A stretch of 64,000 bases of DNA, taken from positions 11,858,615 through 11,922,614 of the forward strand of contig OY986969.1 in NCBI GenBank assembly GCA_963920575.1, in the 5' to 3' direction. Position 1 is the stretch's first letter. Every line of letters begins with the position of its first letter. The notes below the pieces were generated by a model. The model was not told where the DNA came from. It ran no database searches and saw only the letters and a list, made by a program, of their open reading frames with translations. This stretch comes from Narthecium ossifragum (taxonomy: Eukaryota; Streptophyta; Magnoliopsida; Dioscoreales; Nartheciaceae). The position numbers and the translations under genes are program-made. Positions 10,064-20,694 of this stretch are shown here, in pieces.

Positions 10064-11508
10064 GGGTTAAATATGTGTTTCATTCCTGAGGTTTCTGACA
10101 AGTTTTTATTAAGTCCCTATATTTTAAAAATTCTCGATTGAATCCTTGGGTTTTTCAAACCAGACTCAATCTCATCCCTCCGTCCACTCGCCGTCCGCCA
10201 ACTGACGGCGGCTCGGCCTAAACCGAGCCTAGACCGACAAACCGGCCAATGGACCAGGTCACGTGCAAAGCACGTGCCCTGATCATGTTCTCAATCCCCG
10301 AGCTCCCATTCTCGTACGCCACCCTCGCCGCCTCCACCTCCTTCGGTAGCAGGGCCTTCAGCTCCACCTCGAAAGCGGCGATCTTTTGGAAGATGGAGGT
10401 GGTGGCCTCCTTCTCCTTCTCGCCATTGTCGAGCGCGTGCTCGACGAGGACTTGCCTCAGCTTCTGCATCAATGGGTACGTCGCGCTGCACGGGTCGTCG
10501 ATGTAGGAGAAGACATACTCCCGGTCGATCACCTTGATAAGGTCCTTCTCGCAGAACCTGGACGGGTGGAGCTCGCCGTTGACGCCCATGGTCAGGACTC
10601 TCTTGGCCACTTGGCTCACCGTGTTCTTCACCGCGTGCCTCATGTTCTCCTCCAAATGCCGGAGGTCGATAGCTTGGCAGAGCCAGACCAAGAAGGTCGT
10701 GGACATCAGCTTCAGGATCTCGACAGCCTCCGCTGTCTTCCTGGAAGAGATCAATCCCAAGGAGTTCGCGTCCTGGTTGTGTTGCTTCGCGCTCTATACG
10801 TGGTTGGTCATGGGATTGGCGAGGAACTGGAGCTCCGAACAGTAAGAGGCCATGGCTATCTCCGCGCCCTTGAATCCATAGTCCAAACTCGGGTTCCTCC
10901 CTCCGGAGAGATTCGAAGGCAGCCCATTGTTGTAGAAATCGTTGACGAGCTCGGAGAACTGGGCGAACATGAGCTTGCCGATGGCGGCGATGGCCAGCCG
11001 GGTGTTATCCATGGACGTGCCAATAGGCGTCCCATGGAAGTTGCCACCGTGGAGAGCCTTGTTCCGAGACACATCGATCAGGGGGTTGTCGTTGACGGAG
11101 TTGATCTCCCTCTCGATCATCTTGGTGGCGAAGCGGATGACTTCGATCTGAGGCCCCAGCCACTGCGGCGATGTCCGGAGGGCGTAGCGGTCTTGCTTGG
11201 GCTTCTGCAGGGGGTCGAGCTCGTGGATCTTCTTCGCCATCTTCATGTAAGAGCTGCCGTCGAGTATGTGCTCCATGATCGCCGCCGCTTCGATCTGGTC
11301 GGGGACGGGTCATGTGCTTTGCACGTGACCGGGGACGGGTCAGTTCGGTTTTGGGCCGAGCCGCCGTTAGTTGGCGGACGGTGAGTGAACGGAAGGATGA
11401 CATTGAGCTCGGTTTAAAAATCCCAGGGATTCAATCGGGAATTTTTAAAGTATAGGGACTTAATAAAAACTGATCCGAAACTTCAGGGACGAAATACATA
11501 TTTAAGCC
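10064..11508. mobile_element. Pack-MULE carrying a PAL gene fragment
   Basis: A 1445-bp element is bounded by terminal inverted repeats of about 215 bp (left GGGTTAAATATGTGTTTC, right complement GGCTTAAATATGTATTTC). A perfect 10-bp direct repeat AAATTAGTTA flanks it (10054-10063 and 11509-11518). Long inverted repeats, a 9-11-bp TSD, no transposase and a captured host-gene fragment together define a Pack-MULE. The inner part of each repeat contains a GC-rich block (CCGTCCGCCAACT.ACGGCGG) and paired CACGTG-like motifs. The contents are a fragment of phenylalanine ammonia-lyase in antisense to the window. Confidence 0.88.
10281..11303 (-). pseudogene. PAL: Phenylalanine ammonia-lyase fragment (C-terminal half)
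   Basis: PAL deaminates phenylalanine to trans-cinnamate at the entry of phenylpropanoid metabolism. About 340 codons match the family strongly: [92 protein letters not shown] and [20 protein letters not shown]. The normal protein is about 700-720 residues. The N-terminal half with the Ala-Ser-Gly cofactor triad is absent, and the last ~40 residues are replaced by inverted-repeat sequence. One in-frame TAG replaces the conserved Gln after NPMTNHV (about 10791); otherwise the frame is open, which suggests fairly recent capture. It cannot encode an active enzyme. It might yield antisense or hairpin RNA, but nothing in the sequence proves this. Confidence 0.92.
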
Positions 11509-11670
11509 AAATTAGTTACATGAGGTCAAAATTGATCAAACTATTAATTTAATGACATAAGGGTCACATTGAAAGGGTTATACAAATTGAGGGACACATC
11601 GAAATGTTTAAAAGTTAAAAGAACCAAATTGAAATGACCAAAATTGGGGACGCTAATAAGTTTTTAAGCT

Positions 11671-12065
11671 CTTTTACTTTTGTGCGACTTCAGCCCAATG
11701 TTCATTCAGAATGCCTAATTACAAGACTCGTTTCATAAAAGAGTACTACATTCTATTTAAGACTTGCCATCAACCAAACCCCAAGATTCTTGAGTGCAGG
11801 GGTAGATCTAGCAGTAGACTAGACCCACTAAAAAATGCTACGTGTATTTTAGCCTCGGCTCATCTCGAACTCAATCAGCCCAGTTTGCTAGACCACTTAG
11901 TCCATCAGTCTAAACCAATAACTCAGCTCATCACCAATTCTATCCTCTTTAGGTTCAATCCATTAGCCCATATGTATACAGAATAACGCATTCACTCATA
12001 ATACCCTTCCCCTTGGCTTTAGTATGATTCAATTAAACCCCCATTTGCCTATCGCGATGTCTTCT
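11671..12065. other. No recognisable feature
   Basis: About 400 bp of AT-rich DNA lies between the inverted-repeat element and the Copia LTR. I see no ORF with domain similarity, no repeat structure and no RNA gene here. Confidence 0.5.
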
Positions 12066-12542
12066 TGTTAGATAATTTCTAGGATCTCGTATATGAATAT
12101 TAGAATAGCATAATTAATTAAAATAAAACATACCTGTGTTGATCGCCATGAAGATCTCAGAGCACTGGAGGTCTAGGTCTTCCTCTCCTTCTCAACTTCT
12201 CAACAAGACGGCTCTAGATTGGACATGCTAGAAACAATATGAACAGTGGAGAGGGACCTAATCATTTATAGACATCCAGTGAGGCCTCCCATCAAGGGCA
12301 AACACTGAATTCAGCTAGAACTGAAACTCTAACAGAATTAGAATTAGGCCTAGAATTAGGCCTACACTTAGCCGTCTGAACCACATCATAAACAAAACGC
12401 GGTGTGCTCAAGCCCATTAATTTGATCACTTAACAATAGTGGGCTTATTGAGTCTATCTCATTGGATATTGTATTCAGCCCAGTTTTAATAAAACCAAAT
12501 CAACCAAAAATTAATGGAAACCCAATTAGGAAAATTCCAACA
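12066..12542 (-). repeat. 3' LTR of a Copia element
   Basis: On the minus strand this 477-bp block starts TGTTGGAATTTTCC and ends AATTATCTAACA, with short inverted ends TGTT..AACA. It is preceded by the purine-rich tract AAGTAGAAGAA, comparable to the AAGTGGGAGAT polypurine tract typical of plant Copia elements. The LTR sits at the 3' end of the Copia integrase remnant. Confidence 0.75.
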
Positions 12543-13872
12543 TTCTTCTACTTGGGTGACATTAATTGTAGTCATTTTAAAACATTTTATTTTTCAAAAT
12601 AATTCTCGGGCTGAACAAAGAAAACAGAAGGGTGATCACCAAAAAACAACTAAGATCCGAGATTGCACCTCAAACACGATTTCGTCCAATAAAATCATCA
12701 TCCTCGAACCATGGCAGTAGTTATACCCTTTATTGATATAGAACCAATCCATGATTACAAAAGACAATAACTCCATCGACATGAATCAAGATGTGGAAGT
12801 GTAGCAAGAAAATAAAGTTCATATGTGATCTTTTTCCAAATGCTATTTTACTGTCGGTCTTCCAAATGATTTCTCTCAACTAAATGCTTCAACAATAAGC
12901 TTGAGAAATCTATTTGCTTCAATCATAAGCATGTATGCCTCTTATTCTCAATAAAGGTACTATAAAGACATACTCGAATTTACATAAACAGTCATACTTA
13001 AGACATACACCAATAAAGTTCCTCCCACTGATCTAAAAACATCTATCCTATATGTGCTTATCAAAACAATTGAAATAGCCATTAGATCAACCTTTGCCAT
13101 CCAACTAAAATTGTATTGAGTCTCACTACTGCTAAAATCATAATGATTCAAAAGAATCTATAACAACATGTGAGAAATTCTCATTCTAGTAAAAGTCTAG
13201 TGATCTCTCATCTAACCAAAAGTTAGATTGAATGCTAACGATCGTACCATAGGTTATATGAAAAACTATACTTATGCCAAGGTTGTTCTTCCCATGAACT
13301 AAATCCGAAACAATTTGGATCAATTATAGGTATAGAAGAACAATGATGAAAAGAGATAGAATATTCTCTTATGAAACATGCAAAATGCAAAACTAATGGA
13401 GATAGAATCATTCATGTCATGCTTATTTGCTAATTGAGGGCAACAGATATTAGCAATATCCACATCTATGAATCTTATTGTCAAGGATTGAACTAATCTT
13501 GTGCCACAGGTACCATATATACTTTAGAATGATTAAGGTAGGTAATGAAGAAACAACTAATGCTAAGAAGATCGATTATAACCACTGCAAGAAAACCCTG
13601 GACATAAGTGGTTCAAACTGGGCTTTCCAACCAACCTACAGCTAAATGATTCTGTGAAGTACTTCCAAGCATGGTATGTTAGGCAACAATCCCACATTCA
13701 TGAAAGTATTTGGCAAATAGTACTTCATGTTGCTTTGAAATATCATACTTGCAATAATACTCACCACCATAACGAGAGAACTCATTATTAAATGTAATAA
13801 AATATTTATTACCATATAGAGTACACGAATAAGGTCCATAGATGTCAGTTGAATCGTTTCCAAGAGGTCTAC
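12543..13872 (-). pseudogene. Copia pol remnant (integrase fragment)
   Basis: This is a heavily decayed Ty1/Copia pol on the minus strand. Recognisable integrase pieces are DSTDIYGPYS (first catalytic Asp region, HTDICGP in intact elements), YGNKYFITFNNEFSRYG (QYFITFIDDYSRYG) and, right after a deletion, GGEYYCKYD and FAKYFHECGIV (SDRGGEYY...ECGIV). After a stop comes HTMLGSTSQNHLA (TMPGSPxQNGVA). The stretch with the second catalytic Asp is largely deleted. From about 13550 down to the LTR no long frame survives. Upstream pol sequence is cut at 13873 by another LTR. Confidence 0.72.
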
Positions 13873-14297
13873 TGTGAGGATCCGTACCTCCAACCCGGTC
13901 CGACCGCGTACGTTGAGGGTATGGTTCGGTTGGTTTGGCTCGGATGGCCTTGCTTCGCAATCTCCTTTGATCGTTGAGGCTCCGGGGGTAATTTGGTAAA
14001 TTACCCTTAGCGGAGTTGGTTTTACACACGTGTAGCGCACACATGGTTTTGTAATGATGTATGTGCTTGATTAGACCATTAGGAGTACCCAAGATAGAAG
14101 GATCTGAGTTAGATCGCGAGGATCGAGATGTGAGTGGCTAGGATTAGCTCTTGCTGATTGGACGACCATGATCAAATTTTAAGCCAATAGTATTTAAACC
14201 CTTTTATCCCTCAGCCCATTAGGGCACTTTGGGATCGCGATTGAGAGGGGAGAGGGAGGCAGCTACCCGATTGGGGGAGAGAGAGGTCGGCAATCGC
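13873..14297 (+). repeat. Truncated Tekay-type LTR (family B)
   Basis: The first ~425 bp of an LTR beginning TGTGAGGATCCGTACCTCC. It is clearly related to the solo LTRs starting at 18021 and 48687 (shared blocks such as 'accattaggag', 'cacaca', and 'agcccattagggcac'). It interrupts the Copia integrase and is preceded by TCTAC. Its remainder is cut off at 14298 by the Athila/Tat LTR and is not seen elsewhere in the window. Confidence 0.8.
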
Positions 14298-15426
14298 TGA
14301 TGAATAAATTTTATATCTCGCAAGTATACGAATCGGTGAAATCAATATAGCAGCAAGATGAGTATCGTACCCACAGAGATTTGTAGATATTATTAAGGTA
14401 AAACGCTAAAGAAGAACACTAAGTAAAGAAAGTAGAAACAAGAATTGCTTGAAGTAAAATATCTAACAATGACGTAAGAAAACGATAGAAATATGATAGA
14501 TGAAGATTAAGGTTCCGATTTCACCATAACATCCTCATTCTATGCATTGAATCAGCAAAATCTTAGTTTAATTCGAAGGGTTCATTCTTTCAGTATGATG
14601 ATTTGTTCGGCCCCGGTGTCACCAAGTACCCTTAACTAACCCTAGTAACCCTAGCTAATGAAACCGTAGCTAAGTGTTAGTCAAGAATCCATTAAGTTCT
14701 GAAGAACAATCATGAACCAAGAATTGTCTTAGCCTGAACCCGGCTTCGACATAAACTCATGCATTCATAGATCGTACAAGATTAGGGATGAACCCTAACC
14801 TAATCTCACATAAAACAATCTACAATACTTCTATTGGTCAGATAAAAGTATCAAGATCTCAGTTATAATAATGAATGAAACAAGGAATATAAATTGATTA
14901 AGAAATAAATTGATTCAATGACATAAAATGATTCCGTTAGGCTACATCGGTTCCTTAGCAAGGAAACTAGCCACTCATGTTCATCATGAATACAACTAAA
15001 GTGTTCAAAATAAACAAATAAAGAAGAAGAAAAATCAAAACCAAACTAGCTGCTTTCCTCCTTAGACACCACTCCCGAATTGTCCTCTTTGATAACCCTA
15101 AGTCCCCTATTTATAGCCTTCACTGCTTCTAAAACTCGGATCAAATCTGGGCCCTTTATTTTTCTCTTTTGTCAAATAAAAGATCGATCTTTTAGGGCAC
15201 ATCATTTGGTTCTTCCTGAGAAGGTACAGTTTAATATTTGAAATTGACCCATGTAATTTTTTCATCTTCTTTGCTCCTTTTGACTCCTATTTCCTGCATT
15301 TTTCAACAATCTTTGTGAAGCATCATATAAGTATAAAAAAACACTAAAAAGGCTAATTCAGGATAAAGAATCCAGTAATTGGACCGGTGATAAGGCTACT
15401 TAGAGTGCACTTCTATGCACTCATCA
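14298..15426 (-). repeat. 3' LTR of the split Athila/Tat element
   Basis: A 1129-bp block with ends TGATGAATAA..GCACTCATCA on the plus strand. On the minus strand it starts TGATGAGTGCATAG, nearly identical to the start of the solo LTR at 32139 (TGATGAGTGCATGA). The purine-rich GGTTAGGGGTG precedes it on the minus strand. A GATCGATC-type palindrome lies near 15180. Confidence 0.8.
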
Positions 15427-15527
15427 CACCCCTAACCAGCTTATTGCTAGTCTCTAGCAATAAAAGCATATAAAAGTATAATTAAGCACACCAACTATTC
15501 AGGGTTGTAGACATATATGATAAGGGT
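15427..15527 (-). other. 3' non-coding piece of the Athila/Tat element
   Basis: A short AT-rich stretch between the Athila/Tat 3' LTR and the element A insertion. It ends in TCTAC (15528-15532), the duplicated target site, and continues at 27695. Confidence 0.65.
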
Positions 15528-15532
15528 TCTAC

Positions 15533-18010
15533 TGTGAGGACCTGTCCCTCTACCCCTGTGGCTCGTTGTGGACCGCAAGGGCAATTTGGTAAATTGCGCC
15601 TTGTTGGTTTGTTTCACACCCGCGTATGCACACACTGACCTTGTTTGTGTTAGTGCTTGTTTAGAATGGTTAGGTGGACCCGGGATCGGAAGATCCCAGC
15701 TCGGGCGCTCTGAAGCTTGCTTTTTGGGCAGCTTACGGCCCTTGAGCGATCGATCGGACTCGTGAGCGAGTCGGTGGGTTTTTGACCCGTTCGGATTGAT
15801 CCAAACATTTTGGATCGATCCAGGCACTGTAGCAAGCAGTTGAGCTTGCAGCAGAGCAGTTGAGCGGCGAGGACGGCCATGTGCCGTCGCTCTCCGTTGT
15901 CAGAGGAGAGGTCCTCTCCTTCACCCTCTCCTTCACCTTCTCCCCACCTTCCCCGGCCGTCCTCTACTTCTCTTCTTCCTTCCCTTCTTCTTCCTTCTTT
16001 CTCTCTTCTTCTCGGTTCTGGTTTGATCTGTTTTTCTTCCGGCAGCCCACCTTCATCTCCTCCGTTCTCCCTCCTCCGACCACCGTTTTGGGCGTTCTAA
16101 AGCTCATTGGATCCGTGGCGAAAGCTCATTGGATCCGTGGCGACGAGAGGAAGACCCCTGAAGTGGTTTGGAACCTTGTTGGTGATCAACTCGCGGGGAA
16201 TCAGCCGAGGAAAGCGCTGTTAGGTAGGTGTTCTACCTACATGAGTTAATTAATGGGTTTAGTTAGATCTAGCCGTTAGATCTTGATGAAATTGTGCTGT
16301 GGGATGCATCTTGTATATTAGAATTACTGATATAAGTTTCATGATCTTTGGGTGAGATTTGAGTAGGATTTATGCATGATTAATCTTGGATTTTCCAGTT
16401 TTCTGCTGTTCTTGAAGAACAGCCGGCTTGCGGCGCGTTTCCCGGCTTGTACATGTATGATATTGGCTTTTAATAAGCATAAGAGTTGTAAATCTCTTCG
16501 TTAGCTTTCCATTCCAGTTTATTTCATATTTTTCTGATTTTTCTACGAATTTTGGCGATTTTTCTCATGGCCTGCGACGAGGCTGATCTGAAGCTGGTGT
16601 GAAGCTTTGGATTGATCCAAATTGTTCCGGATCGATCCCAAGCTGGCTGATGGCGTTGATGGGTTGGTATGAAGCTTTGGATCGATCCAAATTGTTCCGG
16701 ATCGATCCCAAGTTGGCTGATGGTGTTTTATGGAGTTTTGATTAGTGTTTTCCCGTTAATCCAACCGTTGGATGATCATGGATTTTGGATATGTTGATCC
16801 CGGCATGTAGATCTACTGGTATCTAAGTTGGATATTGAATCCGACGTCGTTTAGACGTCGGATCGACGGGGTCAACTAGATACTTGTAGAGAACATTTTG
16901 GGGTTTTGAATAAGATATTATAAGCTCGGATTATAATAATATATTTTTACTGTTCATTGATGTTTTCGGGGTTGCTTCCCATTGCAGGAGTCCGCGGTTG
17001 ACGGTCATGGTACCGTCGTATTGCCGGGACCCGTTGCGGATCGGCTGACAGCGGTTGGTGGTACCGCTGCAGCGATCCGGTTGGACTTATATGCTGCCTT
17101 GTCATACTATTGCATGCCTATTTCTCTTGCTTGTGTATGTTCATAGCATTCATTCTCTGTTGTGCATTAGTTGCATAAGGTTAGGGCGTGGGTGATTTGT
17201 GGATCGCCGTCCCGAGGCTGGAAACTCGGATTTAGCCCTAGGACCGGGGTTGGGTAGTTAGGACTCGGTTCGAATTGTGGTGTCCAGTCAAACTTGATGA
17301 TAGGCTTAGATGACTGGTACATATGTTGCTTGGTGATTACAGAGGTCGTGTCAACCTTAAGTCGGATGCTGAGGTGTAGCCCGTGTTCCACTGTGTTGAC
17401 CCTTGAGTAGAGAGGTTGACTACTTTGCGGTGCTATTTCCCGCCTGCAGTGCCGTTCCCTGCTTGTGGGCCAGCAGTGTTGTTTCCTGCTACTGAGTGCG
17501 ACCATGTTCGTGGGCCTCAGGGACACGCGGTGGGGTTATGGGACCCATGTATACACCCAGGTCTTACTTGAGGGAGACACACTTGCGTTCCCTTTCCTTC
17601 TGTGTGACGTAGTGTAGAACCCTACTGAGCTTTATGCTCACTCCTACCCGGGCTGCGTTTTGCAGGTGCAGGCACCAGCTCTTCTTCAGTAGCCCCTACC
17701 GGGCAGGTGTTTGGTGGCGCGGCGGCGTCTGGCGGGGTTTGAGGACCGGTGATCTCTTTCTACACTTTTTTTTGTTATAGTTAGTCTTCTACGGGAGTAT
17801 GATGTATAAACTGTTGTAACCCCTTTTGAGGTTTTGGATTATTATATTATATCTTTTGAAGTTTGAATTTATTGTATTATTCAGGGGTGCTATGAACTGT
17901 TTAATGAAATCAGTAAGTTGGGGGAACCCCTCGCCTTTATTTCCGCATTTAGTTAGGTTTCGGTTCGCGTCGCTTGGCCCGGTTGGGCTTTCGCGGGTCG
18001 AGGGGCGACA
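15533..18010 (+). repeat. 5' LTR of element A (2478 bp)
   Basis: Starts TGTGAGGACCTGTCCC and ends GAGGGGCGACA. It contains GATCGATC-rich sequence near 15750-15830, a pyrimidine-rich block (15900-16080), and a tandem duplication at about 16605-16735 of a ~66-bp unit with GGATCGATCC. It also carries the conserved segment ACCCGGGCTGCGTTTTGCAG near 17646. Relative to the 3' LTR it has a short extra duplication of 'attggatccgtggcgaaagc' near 16105. Confidence 0.92.
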
Positions 18011-18020
18011 ACTTGGTATC
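18011..18020 (+). other. Left half of element A primer-binding site
   Basis: ACTTGGTATC directly follows the 5' LTR, and the continuation TTATCAGAGCATAGG appears at 20695 after the solo LTR. Without the insert this would read TTGGTATCAGAGCATAGG, a tRNA-Met-type primer-binding site. Confidence 0.85.
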
Positions 18021-20694
18021 TGTGAGGACCCGTTCCTCTGACCCGGCTCGACCGCGTCGGTCGAGGGCCGATCCCTTTCTGGGTTTGTTTTCGCGTCGAG
18101 TGCGATCGACTGATCGCATGGCCTCTTTTCGACCCCAGGGGCAATTTGGTCAAATTGCGTCCTGTGGGTTGGATTCACAGGCGCGTAATGCACACACGGC
18201 CTTATAATGATGTATGTGTTTGAGTAGACCATTAGGAGAGCTACAGATCAGAAGATCTGAGTTGGATCGTATAGATCGATGTTTGAATGGTTGTGATTAG
18301 ATCTAGCTAATCTAACGGCCAGGATCCTAGAGAGGCAAATCATATAAAAACCCTTGTTCTTCACCCCGCAGCCCTTAGGGCACTGTGCGGAGAGAAAGAA
18401 ACCGCGAGAGAGAGAGAGAGGGGAGAGCGGCGGCGGCCGACCAAGGGGAGAGAGACGGCGTCCACGGCGACGGCGGAGGGGTTAGGCAAGCTCGACGACC
18501 ACGACTGGAGTCAACCCACGGCCCAAGGAGAGAGGTAGCGGCGTCTGGCGGCGAGCTCGGGGACGACAACCGCGGCCGGAGAAGAAAAGCAAGGACTCGA
18601 CCTCAACTTCTAGAGGTAGGGCTTCCTACCCAAATCGTGGATTTGGTCTCTAGGGCTAGATTGAAGCATGCTAGTTAGGAGTTGTTTGCTAATTTGATTG
18701 ATGGTTTTTTTCCTTCCTCAATGCTTGCTGTTGTTAGATCTAGGAGTTAATGTTGGATTTCGATGCTAGCTAGGGTATTGATGCCCTGTTCATCATCTCT
18801 CTTTCTTTCCTGGTTTCATGATTTCGGGTTGATGGGTTTCCGATTCCCCTGCCCTTCTCCTCTGTGCTTTCCCCCCTGTTCTTAACTGGTCGATTGCTTG
18901 AGATCTCTCCAAGCTCTTTCCCGGTTGTTCTTTGGGTTCCTGCTAGTGCTTGGTTTTCTGGTTTCGTTCTCTGGTTTGAGGGATTTCAACTCCTCTGTTT
19001 TGGACGGACAGCTCCTCTGTTCCTCTGTTCTTGGTTGGCTAGCTACTGGAGCTACCAGAATCCCATTGGATCTTCTGGTGTTGGTGTTGAATTCTTCTCC
19101 CTGTTCCCTATTCGGTTGAGTACAATGGAGTTGGCTCGAGACCTAGACTTCGGCTCTGTCTCCCGGACTTCAGTGGTGTTCTTCTCTTCTCCGCTGTATT
19201 CTGGGTTCGATTTCACCCCTAGCTGCCATGTCAATTGGAGGGAGTTGAAGCTTCACCTTTGGAGATGAGGGTCAGCTGCTGAGGCCCTCCTTGTGGTTCT
19301 GTTGGTGTGGATTTGGCTTTCGATTCCTCAGTTCTCAGCTAAGCCCAGTTAGATCATTTTCTTTCGGTCTTTGTTAAAGAGTTGGGCTGCCAAATGTATT
19401 ATTGCTTCAGTGTCCCTGTCATGGTAGTATGATTATATTGATTGTATCCATTGCAGCAGGGTATAGTAGCTTGTTTCCCTTACTTGTTCAATTCATGTGA
19501 TCACATGCTACTGTTTGATCCTTAGCTAGTCATATCTGCAATTCCATATTATTTCTATACCATGCTCAAGCCTAGGGCCGGCGGTGTGCCCGTTCTTATT
19601 TTATTTTTGGAAATGTGTAGATCTGATTGGGCCGAAGGTGTGCCCTATTGTATGTGATGAATAAGATGATATATGATTGGGATATGCGAAATTCTATGCT
19701 TGGCTTCTGTCTATTCTTAAATGCTGAATCTATTTTATAGCGATGCTATATCTTGTGGACATGTGATTGATGAATTGACATGTAGAGACACCTAAGCCTA
19801 GTTGTTTGAATAGGCTCATGCATGTTGTATGCATTAGAAGCATTAAGGCTAGGTGCGGGCGATGGGCTCGATCGCCGATCCGAGGGTCTAAGTGTGGAGA
19901 AATAGAGGTCGTGTTGTCTCTTTGTCCCAAGGGTCTAAGTGTGGATGTCGATGTCCATGACGTATGTCCCCGTACAAAGGGTGGTGTACGGCGAGAGCTC
20001 CGGCGGTGAGTGCAGCGGCGATGCACCGACTCTGGGTCCGAGCTCGTGTTGGATGTCCTCCTTGTTTCGCCGCTTGGGTGAGGGTGACCCTATGTAGGGG
20101 CCCATTCTGGATCGACGAGGTGCGAGGCCTCCAGTAGCACCTTAGCTTTGGGATGAAAGATAACACAGTTGCAGTTTACCCTTTCCTTGAGAGTGCTGTA
20201 GAGTAGAACCCTACTGGGCTTTATGCTCACCCTACCCGGGCTGCGTTTTGCAGGTGCAGGCGCCGCTGCTTCCACTTCAGTAGCCACTGGCGGATCAACT
20301 CTTGGAGGCGCATCTACTTCGGGTGGACTTTGAGGTTGTTGACAGACTAGAGGATTTAAATTCAGCTTTATATTTATTTAATGTAGTCAAACATTTGGAG
20401 ACTTATGCATCTTATTTGAGGATAAATTGTATAACTGTCAATTTTGATATTAATGACAATGTCTTTTATTTGGATGTTTAATTGGATTGTAATCATGATA
20501 TCAGTATGAGTCTGCAAATTATGCCCTTTGATTCTGTATTTGAATTTATTGTGAAATATGAGGAATTGTACAGGTCCTTGTGTAAGAATTATAGAGGAGA
20601 CTCTGTCAAAATTTTTCCTCGCCCATTGATGACTTAACAGGTTTAGGTTGCTCACGCCTTGATCCGGATGGGTTTTCTGGGTCGGGGCGTGACA
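18021..20694 (+). repeat. Solo LTR (family B) inside element A's primer-binding site
   Basis: A 2674-bp LTR from TGTGAGGACCCGTTCC to GGGGCGTGACA. It has no internal element and is flanked by GTATC/TTATC, a 5-bp duplication with one mismatch. It shares start, end and the ACCCGGGCTGCGTTTTGCAG segment (about 20233) with family A LTRs, but differs in between: a GA-rich leader at 18395-18425 and a TATA-like 'catataaaaa' near 18340. It arose by recombination between the two LTRs of a full element. Confidence 0.85.

Larger units (their letters stand above)
9645..11670. mobile_element. Outer inverted-repeat element (MULE-like)
   Basis: Diverged inverted repeats of about 140-150 bp lie at roughly 9650-9800 and 11525-11665. 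Both contain the phrase TGTGTCCCTCAATTTG or its complement, and share words such as 'tttcaatg' and 'gatcaattttga'. This is the style of long terminal inverted repeats of Mutator-like elements. Between them are a (GT)n(GA)n microsatellite and the intact Pack-MULE at 10064-11508, which is inserted near the right repeat. The ends are approximate and no outer TSD was resolved. Confidence 0.6.

Noticed and set aside
10386..11384. 332-codon plus-strand open frame
   Set aside because: It is the complement of the PAL fragment; GC-rich codons leave the antisense frame open. Its protein matches no family I recognise.
15528..15532. TCTAC before both 13873 and 15533 as sign of a single rearranged element
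   Set aside because: The insertion at 15533 has its own matching TCTAC at 27690 and LTRs of a different family from 13873. The shared 5 bp is likely coincidence.
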